A stretch of DNA of 64,000 nt from JAHDFB01 sp965658745 (GCA_965658745.1 CBFHTK010000006.1:62001-126000), one strand, 5' to 3'; counted from the first letter of the stretch, positions 1 through 8,659 are shown. Translations and numbers: made by a program. The notes: a model not told the origin generated them from the letters alone.

Positions 1-971
1 TGAAAGCTGGAGACAAGAAACAACCGCAGTTAGCTCCTGGTGAAGCCGTTCGGATATTTACAGGTGCTCCAGTTCCTGATTCATCCAATGCTATTGTTAT
101 TCAAGAACATGTTAAAGCTAGTGATGGTGATATTGTCGTAGATCGAGAAATTAATCCTCGAGCCAATATTCGTCCCATAGGAGAGCAGATTACTAAGGGT
201 GAAATCGCTTTAAGTAAAGGAACGAAGCTAACAGCCGCTGGTATTGGATTTTTAGCGACACTTGGAGTAGTAAAAGTTAAGGTATATAGTTGGCCGGATG
301 TGTGTATTGTTGCAACCGGTAATGAACTTGTAAGTCCAGGAGAAGAATTACTTTTTGGACAGATTTACGAAAGTAATGCGGTCATGTTAAAAGCAGAACT
401 CAGCAGACTTGGTTTATCGAATATAGCGATCAGGAAAGTTTCTGATAATTATCAGCAAACCTTAGAAGTCATGAAGCAAGCAATCGAAGAGTTTGATATA
501 GTCTTATTGTCTGGTGGAATATCTGTTGGGGATTATGATTTTGTAAGAGTGGCAGCGCAAGAGCTTGGCATAGAGCAACTTTTTTATAAGGTAAGACAGA
601 AGCCAGGAAAACCACTGTATTTTGGTAAGTACAAGGAAAAATTAGTATTTGCACTGCCTGGAAATCCAGCATCTGCTATGAGTTGTTTTTACATATATGT
701 ATATAAAGCACTGCAGATCTTAATAGGTAATAATCAGAGCGATCTGATGAGAATTACTGCTATTTCTAAATCTCATTTCACCAGGAAAGGGGATCGAGCT
801 CAATTTTTGAAAGCTTACTATGATAATATGCAGGTTGAAATATTGGATGGGCAGCAATCATCTATGCTTCATACATTTTCGATAGCCAACTCGATGATTT
901 ATGTGAGTTTAGAAATTGATGAAATAAAAGTTGGAGATACTGTTGAGCTTGTTTTATTACCAACTAAATAA
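1..971 (+). CDS. moeA: Molybdopterin molybdenumtransferase MoeA (5' end outside window)
   Basis: MoeA inserts molybdate into adenylylated molybdopterin, the last step of Moco synthesis, in the cytosol. The reading frame is open from base 3, so the annotated ORF beginning at a GTG near 300 is only the tail of a longer gene. The visible 322 residues include the family's GAPVP(D) stretch near the start, a TGNEL motif opening the MoeA/MogA-like domain, the SGGISVGDYDF loop and the LPGNPASAM motif, followed by the C-terminal beta domain. About 75-80 N-terminal residues are missing compared with the usual ~400. The stop is 5 bases before the ModE-like gene, so it likely starts or sits inside the Moco operon. 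Identification is firm; the true start is not visible. Confidence 0.95.
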   Translation, partial: KAGDKKQPQLAPGEAVRIFTGAPVPDSSNAIVIQEHVKASDGDIVVDREINPRANIRPIGEQITKGEIALSKGTKLTAAGIGFLATLGVVKVKVYSWPDVCIVATGNELVSPGEELLFGQIYESNAVMLKAELSRLGLSNIAIRKVSDNYQQTLEVMKQAIEEFDIVLLSGGISVGDYDFVRVAAQELGIEQLFYKVRQKPGKPLYFGKYKEKLVFALPGNPASAMSCFYIYVYKALQILIGNNQSDLMRITAISKSHFTRKGDRAQFLKAYYDNMQVEILDGQQSSMLHTFSIANSMIYVSLEIDEIKVGDTVELVLLPTK

Positions 972-976
972 TTGAG

Positions 977-1312
977 ATGAAATATAGGATCAAAAGTAAA
1001 ATTTGGATAGAAGTAAATGATAAAGTGTTGGTAGGAGAGGGGCGCGTTAATTTGTTGATGGCAATTGAAGAGATTGGTTCATTGTCGAGAGCGGCGAAGG
1101 CGATAGGTATGTCATATAAAAAGGCATGGAAATTAGTTGATATGATGAATGAAAGAGCAGATCAGCCACTAGTTAAACTAAGTGTTGGTGGTAAAGGTGG
1201 AGGAGGAGCAATCTTAACGGATTATGGCAGATCAATAGTCAAAGTATTTGAGGACCTTAAAAAGAGATGTTGGAATTTCTTAGATACACAAGCTGAACTG
1301 ACAAATTTATGA
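977..1312 (+). CDS. ModE-type winged-helix regulator, DNA-binding domain only
   Basis: A 111-residue protein matching the N-terminal winged helix-turn-helix of the molybdate regulator ModE. The segment GRVNLLMAIEEIGSLSRAAKAIGMSYKKAW is split here as LLMAIEEIGSLSRAA plus AIGMSYKKAW, the hallmark of the family, and a glycine-rich wing (GGKGGGG) follows. It ends before the MOP/TOBE molybdate-binding domains of full-length ModE, so it cannot sense molybdate in the classical way; such short forms are known in many bacteria. It sits between moeA and a permease gene and overlaps the next start by 4 bases (ATGA), which supports translational coupling. Likely role is local control of the Moco operon; that is inference. 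Confidence 0.88.
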   Translation: MKYRIKSKIWIEVNDKVLVGEGRVNLLMAIEEIGSLSRAAKAIGMSYKKAWKLVDMMNERADQPLVKLSVGGKGGGGAILTDYGRSIVKVFEDLKKRCWNFLDTQAELTNL

Positions 1313-2052
1313 TTTTCGACATACCCAATATAGAGGTTTTTCTAATTGTATTGCCCATTGTTGCTTTTTTGTACTCTAGTGTGGGTCATGGAGGAGCGAG
1401 CGGCTATTTGGCTTTAATGGCCTTATTTTCCTTTTTGCCAGAAACAATGAAGCCGACGGCACTGCTTTTAAACGTTTTCGTTGCTGGAATTGCATTTTAC
1501 CATTACTACAAAGAAGGATATTTTGACTTTAAGTTGTTTATTTCTTTCGCAATGACATCTATTCCGCTAGCCTTCGTTGGTGGGATGATTGAAGTTGACG
1601 CAACGCTGTACAAAAAACTTCTCGGATTACTGTTGATATTTGCAATTTTAAGAATGCTCAATATCATTGGGCGTAATACAGGTCAAATAAACGAAGTAAA
1701 GATTTGGCAAGGTTTAGTAGTTGGCGGTATAATAGGTTTCTTTTCAGGTCTAATTGGAATTGGAGGTGGTGTCATATTAACGCCGGTAATCTTGTTATTG
1801 CATTGGGGAGAGATGAAGACTGCAGCAGCAGTCTCAGCCTTGTTTATTTGGGTAAATTCCATAGCTGCCTTACTAGGTCAATTTAGCAGTGGTGTTCGCC
1901 TCTCTTGGGATCTTGTAGTTTTGGCAATGATCGCGCTGGTAGGTGGCTATTTTGGAGGATACTATGGTAGTAAAAGACTCAATAATGTGTTTTTGAGATA
2001 TATACTTGCTTTTGTACTTTTTATCGCCTCTTTAAAATTGTTCTTTGTATGA
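1309..2052 (+). CDS. TauE/SafE (TSUP) family membrane permease
   Basis: A 247-residue polytopic inner-membrane protein with about eight hydrophobic segments and the duplicated TSUP signature: SSVGHGGASGY near residue 23 and the second-half copy GLIGIGGGVILTPV near residue 147. Family members export sulfite, sulfoacetate or related organosulfur anions, or import some of them; the substrate cannot be read from sequence. Its start overlaps the ModE-like stop (ATGA), and it sits inside a run of Moco genes on the same strand, so the substrate may be linked to molybdoenzyme chemistry (for example sulfite, or an oxyanion such as molybdate). That link is inference from context only. Confidence 0.85.
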   Translation: MIFDIPNIEVFLIVLPIVAFLYSSVGHGGASGYLALMALFSFLPETMKPTALLLNVFVAGIAFYHYYKEGYFDFKLFISFAMTSIPLAFVGGMIEVDATLYKKLLGLLLIFAILRMLNIIGRNTGQINEVKIWQGLVVGGIIGFFSGLIGIGGGVILTPVILLLHWGEMKTAAAVSALFIWVNSIAALLGQFSSGVRLSWDLVVLAMIALVGGYFGGYYGSKRLNNVFLRYILAFVLFIASLKLFFV

Positions 2053-2173
2053 TTGCGATCAACATTAAAATTAGTAGGAAACATAATGCCTTGAAGACAT
2101 ATATAAATAAACAATTTTATTGATATCTAGATATATTGCTTTTTCTTAAAGCCAATGCTGCAATCTGTAATTA

Positions 2174-2289
2174 ATGCAAATAAAAGGTGAAGCAATAAGT
2201 TTTTTAACAGGAGAAGAAGCAATGAAAAAAACTGGAATGGAGAGGTGTCAAATTATTTTTTAGAAATAGGACACCTTAAAACTATAAAT
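2174..2289 (+). other. Leader region of moaD with a short inverted repeat
   Basis: The 237 bases between the permease stop and moaD hold no convincing gene. A 7-bp perfect inverted repeat (AGGTGTC at 2243-2249 and GACACCT at 2270-2276, 20-base loop) lies just ahead of the moaD start and could be an operator or leader hairpin. A 29-codon ORF (2174-2263) covers the first arm but resembles nothing I know. I see no match to the bacterial Moco riboswitch consensus by eye. Confidence 0.25.
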
Positions 2290-2523
2290 ATGGAGTTACA
2301 GATTAAGTATTATGGTATGCTAGCGGAAATCAGTCAATGTGATGAGGAGTTGCTGAACTTTGATGGAACATCAGCTTCAGATTTGCTACACTTTCTAACT
2401 AAGAGGTATCCAAGTTTCGCGACAAAAGATATCAAGGTTGCGCAAAATAATGAAATTGTGCCTTTGGAAAACAAAATTACATCATCTGTAATCGCATTAT
2501 TACCTCCTTTTTCTGGTGGCTAA
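2290..2523 (+). CDS. moaD: Molybdopterin synthase small subunit MoaD
   Basis: A 77-residue ubiquitin-fold sulfur carrier that gives its C-terminal thiocarboxylate to MoaE when cyclic pyranopterin is converted to molybdopterin. The sequence ends in PPFSGG, the exact C-terminal Gly-Gly context that MoeB adenylylates. An upstream in-frame codon at 2245 would add 15 residues, but homologues begin at the beta strand starting ELQIKYYGMLAEI, so the ATG at 2290 is preferred. The next ATG for moeB follows 4 bases after the stop, and moaE is two genes on, so the carrier, its activating enzyme and its partner are encoded together. Confidence 0.93.
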   Translation: MELQIKYYGMLAEISQCDEELLNFDGTSASDLLHFLTKRYPSFATKDIKVAQNNEIVPLENKITSSVIALLPPFSGG

Positions 2524-2527
2524 AATT

Positions 2528-3610
2528 ATGAATAGGTATAGCAGACAGATTATATTATCGGAAATTGGCCCGGAGGGTCAAGACAGAATTTCTAGAGCTA
2601 AAGTACTGGTTATAGGCGCTGGAGGTTTAGGCTGTCCTGTCTTACAATATCTCGCTGCGGCAGGAATAGGAACCCTTGGGATCGCAGATTTTGATGTTGT
2701 GGAAGAGTCAAATCTGCAAAGACAGATTTTATTCGGAGTTTCTTCTTTAGGTCAAAATAAAGCTCTTGCAGCAAGATCTCGTTTATTGGATCTAAATCCA
2801 AGTATTCAGATTGAAACGTATACTGAAGGGTTCGATAGGACTAATGCTTTGCAATTGCTAGGAAGCTACGATATTGTTGTCGACTGTACCGATAACTTCG
2901 AGACACGTTATATTATTAATGATGCAGCTATCATAAAAGGCAAACCGGTGGTTTATGGTGCGATCTATAAATTTGAAGGACAAGTATCAGTTTTCAACTT
3001 TGAAAATGGTCCAAGTTACAGATGTTTGTTTCCAAGTCTACCTGAGAAAGATACTATCCCAAATTGTTCGGAAATAGGAGTCCTGGGAATATTGCCTGGA
3101 ATTATTGGGACAATGCAGGCAAACGAGGTTCTAAAGATTGTTCTAAACTTACAAGGTGTGCTTTCTGGAAAGTTGTTATGTTATAATGCTAAGTCAGCAG
3201 AAATTCGGACGCTGAAATTTTCTAAATCAGAAAGGGAGATTGAACGGATTACTAAAAAATCGAGTCTTTTTTTAGAGGGTGGGGTGCCTTTAGGACCTTG
3301 TATTCGTAAAAATGAGATATCTTTTAGAGACCTGGAAGATATCGAAACAGTGCAATTTGTTGACTTGAGAGAACCAAATGAAGAACCTAAAATCCAAAAT
3401 TTTAAAGGTTTGACGGTTCCACTCAGTGAGCTAGAAAGTCGATTGGATGAGATATCGCGTGATCGAACAATCGTTTTATTTTGCCAACATGGATTAAGGA
3501 GTAAGAAAGCAGTTGATTTATTAAGAAAACACAATATAGATAATACGATTAGTTTAAAAGAAGGAGCTAAGGGAATAATAGAATTTAACAAAATAAGCAA
3601 TGATGGATAA
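2528..3610 (+). CDS. moeB: MoeB/ThiF-type adenylyltransferase fused to a rhodanese domain
   Basis: A ~360-residue two-domain enzyme that should adenylylate the MoaD C-terminus and supply sulfur for its thiocarboxylate. Residues 1-240 are the E1-like domain: RYSRQI start, nucleotide loop GAGGLGCP, the conserved ESNLQRQ arginine region, and the DCTDNFETRY aspartate motif. Residues ~265-360 are a rhodanese domain with the DLRE start and the active-site loop FCQHGLRS, whose cysteine would carry the persulfide. This is the architecture of eukaryotic MOCS3/Uba4. A GTG at 2516 could extend it by 4 residues into moaD, but the ATG at 2528 fits homologues. Oddity: most of the zinc-binding cysteine pairs of MoeB are absent (SYRC in place of CxxC; no C-terminal CxxC). 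The end overlaps moaE. Confidence 0.92.
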   Translation: MNRYSRQIILSEIGPEGQDRISRAKVLVIGAGGLGCPVLQYLAAAGIGTLGIADFDVVEESNLQRQILFGVSSLGQNKALAARSRLLDLNPSIQIETYTEGFDRTNALQLLGSYDIVVDCTDNFETRYIINDAAIIKGKPVVYGAIYKFEGQVSVFNFENGPSYRCLFPSLPEKDTIPNCSEIGVLGILPGIIGTMQANEVLKIVLNLQGVLSGKLLCYNAKSAEIRTLKFSKSEREIERITKKSSLFLEGGVPLGPCIRKNEISFRDLEDIETVQFVDLREPNEEPKIQNFKGLTVPLSELESRLDEISRDRTIVLFCQHGLRSKKAVDLLRKHNIDNTISLKEGAKGIIEFNKISNDG

Positions 3611-4043
3611 AAAGATAAAAAACGTATTCAGAGAAGGTGCTATTTCTTCAGAATTTATTGCAAATTCCATAGCTAAACATCAAGTGAAAACAGATATTGG
3701 AGCCCACAATATCTTTCTCGGCCAGGTACGAGCGGATGAAGTCGATGGAAAGCAAGTAGAAGCCATTGAATATACTGCACATGTAGAGATGGCGAATATC
3801 ACCTTTCATGAAATCCGAGAAGAAACTTTCGAGAAGTTTGATTTAACCTGTATGCATATATACCACAGTATAGGGCTAGTGTCAGCTGGAGAAATATGTT
3901 TGTTTGTTTTTGTTTCATCACCTCGAAGGAAACAAGTGTTCAAAGCTTTAGAATTTGTTGTGGAAGAGATAAAAGCAAAAGCACCCATTTTTGGAAAAGA
4001 GATATTCGAAGATAGTACACATCAATGGAAAGTGAACCAGTAA
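3600..4043 (+). CDS. moaE: Molybdopterin synthase catalytic subunit MoaE
   Basis: A 147-residue large subunit of molybdopterin synthase, which transfers two sulfurs from MoaD onto cyclic pyranopterin monophosphate. Visible family features are FLGQVRADEVDGKQVEAIEY near residues 38-57, the HSIG(L)V segment, the SPRRKQVF arginine region and the lysine-rich stretch ending in KAPIFGKE, which holds the active-site lysine. Length matches the family (about 150). It begins with two consecutive ATGs (3600 and 3603) that overlap the moeB stop by 8-11 bases, implying coupled translation. The moaC-mogA fusion follows after 83 bases. Confidence 0.95.
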   Translation: MMDKKIKNVFREGAISSEFIANSIAKHQVKTDIGAHNIFLGQVRADEVDGKQVEAIEYTAHVEMANITFHEIREETFEKFDLTCMHIYHSIGLVSAGEICLFVFVSSPRRKQVFKALEFVVEEIKAKAPIFGKEIFEDSTHQWKVNQ

Positions 4044-4126
4044 AATATAGCAGTTTGATATATCAGAATGCTCAAGTGATTAATCTTTAAATTTAAAGCT
4101 ACTTGGCTTAACAGAAAAAATGAAAC

Positions 4127-5038
4127 ATGGTCGACATTACACATAAACAAAATACACTTCGAATTGCAACAGCTCAAGCGATTGTTAAAGTGAGTAAGAA
4201 AGAAACTATAGAGGCAATCAAGAATGACACAGTACCAAAAGGAAATGTTTTTGCAATGAGTAAAGCAGCTGGTTTGCTAGCTGCAAAAAAAACTCCAGAT
4301 TTACTTCCAGATTGCCATCCGCTTCCGATTGAATATACAGGCATAGAATATGAAATTAACGAACTTGATATTAGAGTTTTATGCACTATTAAAACCATTT
4401 ATAAAACTGGAGTTGAAGTTGAAGCGATGCATAGTGCTTCAGTTGTAGCTTTGAATATGTATGACATGTTAAAGCCTATTGATAAAGGTCTTGAGATTCA
4501 CTCAATTAAATTACTACAAAAGAAAGGTGGGAAGACGGACTATCCGCTTCATATTGAAAGAGAAGTAACTGCCGCTGTGGTGGTTTGCTCTGATAAAATT
4601 TCAGCGGGTTTAAAAGAAGATCGAGCTGGAAAAATAATCATGGACAAATTGGCTGTGAGCAATGTCAATATTGCTGATTATGTTGTCATTCCAGATGAAA
4701 AAGATGTTATTCAAGAAGTTGCTAAGAAATATGCTAAGCAAGGTGTCGATTTAGTCATATTTACTGGAGGAACAGGATTGTCAAAACGAGATGTTACTCC
4801 AGAATCTTTGTATGAAATAATCGATCGAAAAATTCCTGGAGTTGAGGAAGCTATTAGAAGTTATGGACAAGACCGTACACCTTACGCTATGTTGTCTAGA
4901 AGTATCGCAGGAACTATTGAGAATACAGTAGTACTTGCATTACCTGGTTCAACAAACGGAGCAAAAGAATCCATGGAAGCAATTTTTCCTTCGGTATTAC
5001 ATGTTTTCGAAATTCTAAAAGGAGCGCAACACGACTAA
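4127..5038 (+). CDS. moaC: Bifunctional MoaC-MogA/MoaB fusion protein
   Basis: A 303-residue fusion. Residues 1-150 are MoaC, cyclic pyranopterin monophosphate synthase, which completes the GTP rearrangement started by MoaA: it starts with MVDIT, carries the LLPDCHPLPI motif, the AMHSASVVALNMYDM region and the catalytic KGGKTDYP loop. Residues ~153-303 are a MogA/MoaB domain that adenylylates molybdopterin before molybdenum insertion: CSDKIS(A)G, the FTGGTGLSKRDVTPE loop and LPGSTNGAKESM. The fusion joins the second and fourth steps of the pathway and occurs in many Bacteroidota. The stop is 5 bases before moaA, so they are cotranscribed. Confidence 0.95.
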   Translation: MVDITHKQNTLRIATAQAIVKVSKKETIEAIKNDTVPKGNVFAMSKAAGLLAAKKTPDLLPDCHPLPIEYTGIEYEINELDIRVLCTIKTIYKTGVEVEAMHSASVVALNMYDMLKPIDKGLEIHSIKLLQKKGGKTDYPLHIEREVTAAVVVCSDKISAGLKEDRAGKIIMDKLAVSNVNIADYVVIPDEKDVIQEVAKKYAKQGVDLVIFTGGTGLSKRDVTPESLYEIIDRKIPGVEEAIRSYGQDRTPYAMLSRSIAGTIENTVVLALPGSTNGAKESMEAIFPSVLHVFEILKGAQHD

Positions 5039-5043
5039 TTGAT

Positions 5044-6045
5044 ATGAACGCAGAAATATTGAAAGACACCTTTGGTAGACAGCATACTTACTTACGAATA
5101 TCATTAACAGAGTTATGCAATTTACGCTGCACGTATTGCATGCCAGCCGATGGGATCCAATTATCTCCTAGATCTCATATTATGAATTTTGATGAAATCT
5201 ATGACATTGCAAAGTTGTTTGTGAGCCATGGAGTGTCCAAAATTAGATTGACGGGAGGAGAACCGCTGGTTCGTAAAGATGTGGAAATCATATTACGGAA
5301 ATTAGCTACCCTACCAGTCGCATTATCGATGACCACAAATGCAGTTGTCGTTGATAGGTATATCCAAGTGCTTAAGGAATGTGGTATACTAAATCTCAAT
5401 GTTAGCTTAGATTCTTTGGATTCTGAAAAGTTTAAGATCCTAACTCGGAGAGATAATTTCGAAAAGGTATTTAATAATATCGATCTCTTGATCAAGGAAG
5501 GCTTTAGCATAAAGCTTAATGTTGTTCTTATGAAGGGGGTAAATGAAGATGAGATTGCGGACTTCATTAATCTTACAAGAGATATGGATATTAATGTGCG
5601 ATTTATAGAATTTATGCCGTTCGATGGAAATGCTTGGAATAAGCAAAAGTTAGTGTCATATTCTGATATTATGGCGATTGTAGAAGAGGCCTACGGAATA
5701 GAACGCGTTGATCGTATTAAGGATGCTCCCAATGATACTTCGAAGAATTACAAAATTAAAGAGCATAAAGGATCTTTTGCGATAATTAGTTCTGTGACTA
5801 ATCCTTTTTGTGATTCATGCAATCGAATTCGGCTAACAGCAAACGGACGGATAAAAAATTGCCTCTTCTCAGCTACTGAATCTGATTTATTGACGCCCTT
5901 ACGCGACGGTAAGGACCTTAGACCTATCATTCAAAAGGTGATGCAATCGAAATTTAAGGTTCGCGGAGGAATGGACACATTAGAAAAGTTAGAAACGCCT
6001 AATCTTCACGAAAAAAATCGAAGTATGATCACAATTGGAGGATAG
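5044..6045 (+). CDS. moaA: GTP 3',8-cyclase MoaA (radical SAM)
   Basis: A 333-residue radical SAM enzyme that makes 3',8-cyclo-GTP, the first committed step of Moco synthesis. The N-terminal cluster motif is CNLRCTYC (residues 26-33), followed by MPADGI, the SAM-contact TGGEPL and the KLNVVLMKGVN strand. The C-terminal second [4Fe-4S] site is FCDSCNRIRLTANGRIKNCLF, three cysteines, and the protein ends in IGG, the Gly-Gly tail needed by MoaA enzymes. Full length. It is the last gene of the Moco run and is convergent with the CCA-adding enzyme; the 81-base gap shows no clear terminator. Confidence 0.97.
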   Translation: MNAEILKDTFGRQHTYLRISLTELCNLRCTYCMPADGIQLSPRSHIMNFDEIYDIAKLFVSHGVSKIRLTGGEPLVRKDVEIILRKLATLPVALSMTTNAVVVDRYIQVLKECGILNLNVSLDSLDSEKFKILTRRDNFEKVFNNIDLLIKEGFSIKLNVVLMKGVNEDEIADFINLTRDMDINVRFIEFMPFDGNAWNKQKLVSYSDIMAIVEEAYGIERVDRIKDAPNDTSKNYKIKEHKGSFAIISSVTNPFCDSCNRIRLTANGRIKNCLFSATESDLLTPLRDGKDLRPIIQKVMQSKFKVRGGMDTLEKLETPNLHEKNRSMITIGG

Positions 6046-6126
6046 TAGTCCTTTGTTTAGCGAAGTGTTCACAAATAGAATTAACACCAAACATTTACTA
6101 GTTTTCTAACGCAAACTGCTTAGGTG

Positions 6127-7539
6127 TTATGCTTTAGCTAAAATATCGACTGCTATTTTTTCCATATATGCGAAAGCTGCATCATAATCATTTTCGATTA
6201 TACCATCTAAAATGGCCTCTCTAATAGCTGTTTTAATAATTCCTACAGAACGTCCTGGTTTTATATTGAAATGCTCCATAATAATCTCACCAGACACAGG
6301 TGGCTCCCAATTTCTTAAATGATCTTTCTCTTCAATTTCTATCAATTTGACTTTTACCACGTCATAATTCTCTCGATATCGCTTCTTTTTTGACTCGTTT
6401 TTCGATGTGATGTCTGCCTTACATAGTGTCATAAGATCATCAATGTCCTCTCCTGCATCGAAAAGTAGACGACGAATCGCGGAATCTGATATGTTTTCCT
6501 TTGTCAAACTAATAGGACGATGGTGCAATGAAACAATCTTTTGAACGTATTTCATTTTGTGATCAAGGGGTAATTTTAGTCTCTTGAAGATTTTCGGTAC
6601 CCACTTGGTGCTGATAACTTCATGACCATGAAATGTCCATCCAGAATTCTTTTGAAACCTTTTGGCGGAAGCCTTACCTATGTCATGTAAGATAGCGGCC
6701 CATCTTAACCACAGGTTATCAGACTCTTGTGCCACATTGTCAAGGACTTCTAGCGTGTGGTAGAAATTGTCCTTGTGTCCAATATTTTCTTTGATCTCAA
6801 CTCCTTTCAGATTGGTTAGTTCGGGTAAAATCTGCTTGAGCAAACCAGTTTCTTCTAGTAATTTGAATCCATTTGAAGGTTTGCGAGAAAGTATTATTTT
6901 ATTAAGCTCCGTTGTGATTCGTTCTTTGGATACTATCACTAGTCGACTGGAGAATTGAGAGATACCTTCTAGCGTAAGCGGGTCAATTGTAAAGTCGAGC
7001 TGCGATGAAAATCTAACTGCGCGGAGCATACGTAGAGGATCATCCGAAAAGGTTTTTCCTGGATCGAGTGGAGTTACGATTCTTCTAGAATTCAGATCGT
7101 CAAGTCCACCAAAAGGATCAATTAAACTACCAAAATTGTGTTTATTTAGGCTTACAGCCAGTGCATTTATCGTAAAATCACGTCGATTCTGATCATCTTC
7201 TAAAGTCCCATTTTCGACCGCAGGTTTGCGGCTGTCGGACCGATATGATTCCTTTCTAGCTCCTACAAATTCAATTTCTAGCTCCTTGTGCTTCAACATT
7301 GCAGTGCCGAAACGTTGGTAAACAACTAATCGTGGAGCTGGTCGCAATTTTTTGCTCAGTTTGGTAGCCAATTCTATTCCGCTTCCAACACAGACAACAT
7401 CTATATCTTTGGAAATTCTGCCAAGTAGTCGATCTCTTACGAAACCACCCACTACATATGTTGGGAAGTCCAATTCTTCAGCCGCTTCGCTGATCAGACT
7501 AAATATTTTGCGTTCGTAAGGTTCTATATTGAAAAGCAA
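6127..7539 (-). CDS. cca: CCA tRNA nucleotidyltransferase with HD domain
   Basis: A 470-residue class II nucleotidyltransferase that adds or repairs the 3' CCA of tRNAs. The N-terminal domain shows the family signatures VGGFVRDRLLG and DIDVV (metal-binding aspartates), RRDFTINALAV and the DPLRMLRAVRF helix. An HD phosphohydrolase domain follows (HDIGKASAKRF, later HHRPISL). The only in-frame start after the dus stop is a TTG at 7537-7539, giving MLFNIEPYERK, since no ATG exists before the catalytic motif; this is an unusual start codon but the reading frame is firm. It lies 9 bases downstream of dusB on the same strand, so the two tRNA-processing genes are probably one operon. Confidence 0.93.
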   Translation of the reverse strand: MLFNIEPYERKIFSLISEAAEELDFPTYVVGGFVRDRLLGRISKDIDVVCVGSGIELATKLSKKLRPAPRLVVYQRFGTAMLKHKELEIEFVGARKESYRSDSRKPAVENGTLEDDQNRRDFTINALAVSLNKHNFGSLIDPFGGLDDLNSRRIVTPLDPGKTFSDDPLRMLRAVRFSSQLDFTIDPLTLEGISQFSSRLVIVSKERITTELNKIILSRKPSNGFKLLEETGLLKQILPELTNLKGVEIKENIGHKDNFYHTLEVLDNVAQESDNLWLRWAAILHDIGKASAKRFQKNSGWTFHGHEVISTKWVPKIFKRLKLPLDHKMKYVQKIVSLHHRPISLTKENISDSAIRRLLFDAGEDIDDLMTLCKADITSKNESKKKRYRENYDVVKVKLIEIEEKDHLRNWEPPVSGEIIMEHFNIKPGRSVGIIKTAIREAILDGIIENDYDAAFAYMEKIAVDILAKA

Positions 7540-7548
7540 AAAGTTGAA

Positions 7549-8547
7549 TTAAAGTGCAGTGACAAGTTCCTTGTTATAGTGCTCTCGCAAAATTTCAAGG
7601 GTTTCAAAAATTGGAGCAGGGGAATCCTCCGTGACAAGAAGAGATCTGAATTTTTTTACATCTCTAAATCCACGGAAATAGTTTGTATAGTGACGGCGCA
7701 TTTCAACAACACCAAGTCTTTCTCCTTTCCACTTTAAGCTAAACTCGAGATGTCTTTTACAAGTGTCTACCCGCTCATCGATTGTTGGTGGAGCAAGTAT
7801 TTCTCCAGTTTTGACGTAGTGCTTAATTTCTCTAAAAATCCATGGATTTCCGATGCTAGCTCGACCAATCATAATGCCATCAACACCGTACCTATTTTTG
7901 TATTCGACTGCTTTCTGCGGAGAATCGATATCTCCATTTCCTATTATGGGAATATGAACACGAGGGTTTTCCTTGATTTTGCCTATCAAGCTCCAATCGG
8001 CTTCACCTTTGTACATCTGCTTACGAGTGCGTCCATGAATCGAAAGCGCCTTAATCCCTACATCTTGTAACCTTTCAGCTACTTCTTCTATGAATTTTGT
8101 GTTATCGTCCCAACCGAGTCTTGTTTTTACAGTGACTGGTAAATTGGTACTATCAACAACTGCCTTTGTCAACTTAACCATTCTGTCAAGATCTTGAAGT
8201 ATTCCGGCACCAGCCATTTTACAGACGACTTTTTTCACAGGACAGCCAAAATTAATATCTAGAACCTCAGGCTGGGCCTCTTCCACTATTTCTGCAGCGC
8301 GCATCATTGAGTCTAGTTCTGCTCCAAATATTTGTATTCCAATGGGACGTTCGTAGTCGTAAATGTCTAGTTTTTGTAGGCTTTTGGTTGCATCACGAAT
8401 CAAACCTTCCACAGAAATGAATTCCGTATACATCATATCACAGCCGTTTTCCTTGCAGAGAGCACGAAATGGAGGATCACTTACATCTTCCATTGGTGCA
8501 AGTAGTAAGGGGAAATCGCCTAAAGGTATTGTATCAATTTTAACCAT
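7549..8547 (-). CDS. dusB: tRNA-dihydrouridine synthase (DusB type)
   Basis: A 332-residue flavoprotein that reduces uridines in the tRNA D-loop using NADPH. It shows the FMN-barrel start LAPMEDVSDPPFRALC, the catalytic loop NFGCPVKKVVCKMAGAG with the acid-base cysteine, the TVKTRLGWDD phosphate site, SIHGRTRKQMYKGEADW, and IGNGDI plus GIMIGRASIGNPW for FMN phosphate binding. The HGRTR(K)QxYKGxADW form fits DusB more than DusA or DusC. It is the promoter-proximal gene of the dusB-cca pair. A -7-like box lies only four bases ahead of its ATG, which suggests a leaderless or very short-leader mRNA. Confidence 0.94.
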   Translation of the reverse strand: MVKIDTIPLGDFPLLLAPMEDVSDPPFRALCKENGCDMMYTEFISVEGLIRDATKSLQKLDIYDYERPIGIQIFGAELDSMMRAAEIVEEAQPEVLDINFGCPVKKVVCKMAGAGILQDLDRMVKLTKAVVDSTNLPVTVKTRLGWDDNTKFIEEVAERLQDVGIKALSIHGRTRKQMYKGEADWSLIGKIKENPRVHIPIIGNGDIDSPQKAVEYKNRYGVDGIMIGRASIGNPWIFREIKHYVKTGEILAPPTIDERVDTCKRHLEFSLKWKGERLGVVEMRRHYTNYFRGFRDVKKFRSLLVTEDSPAPIFETLEILREHYNKELVTAL

Positions 8548-8551
8548 GCCG

Positions 8552-8559
8552 CAAAATTA
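8552..8559 (-). promoter_or_regulatory. Putative -7 promoter box of dusB
   Basis: TAATTTTG on the minus strand matches the Bacteroidota -7 consensus TAnnTTTG. It ends four bases before the dusB ATG, so transcription would start at or next to the start codon. No clear -33 TTTG is seen at the usual distance. Confidence 0.35.
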
Positions 8560-8659
8560 TAAAAATGGATTTAGTCCGTTTTACTCAGAGTCAATATATT
8601 ATTCTCAATCCGTAGTCCATTTGTCAACTTCTAGCTATACATATATGTTGGTTTTTCAT

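Noticed and set aside
2245..2289. Upstream start for MoaD at 2245
   Set aside because: The extra 15 residues have no counterpart in MoaD; the ATG at 2290 begins the first beta strand.
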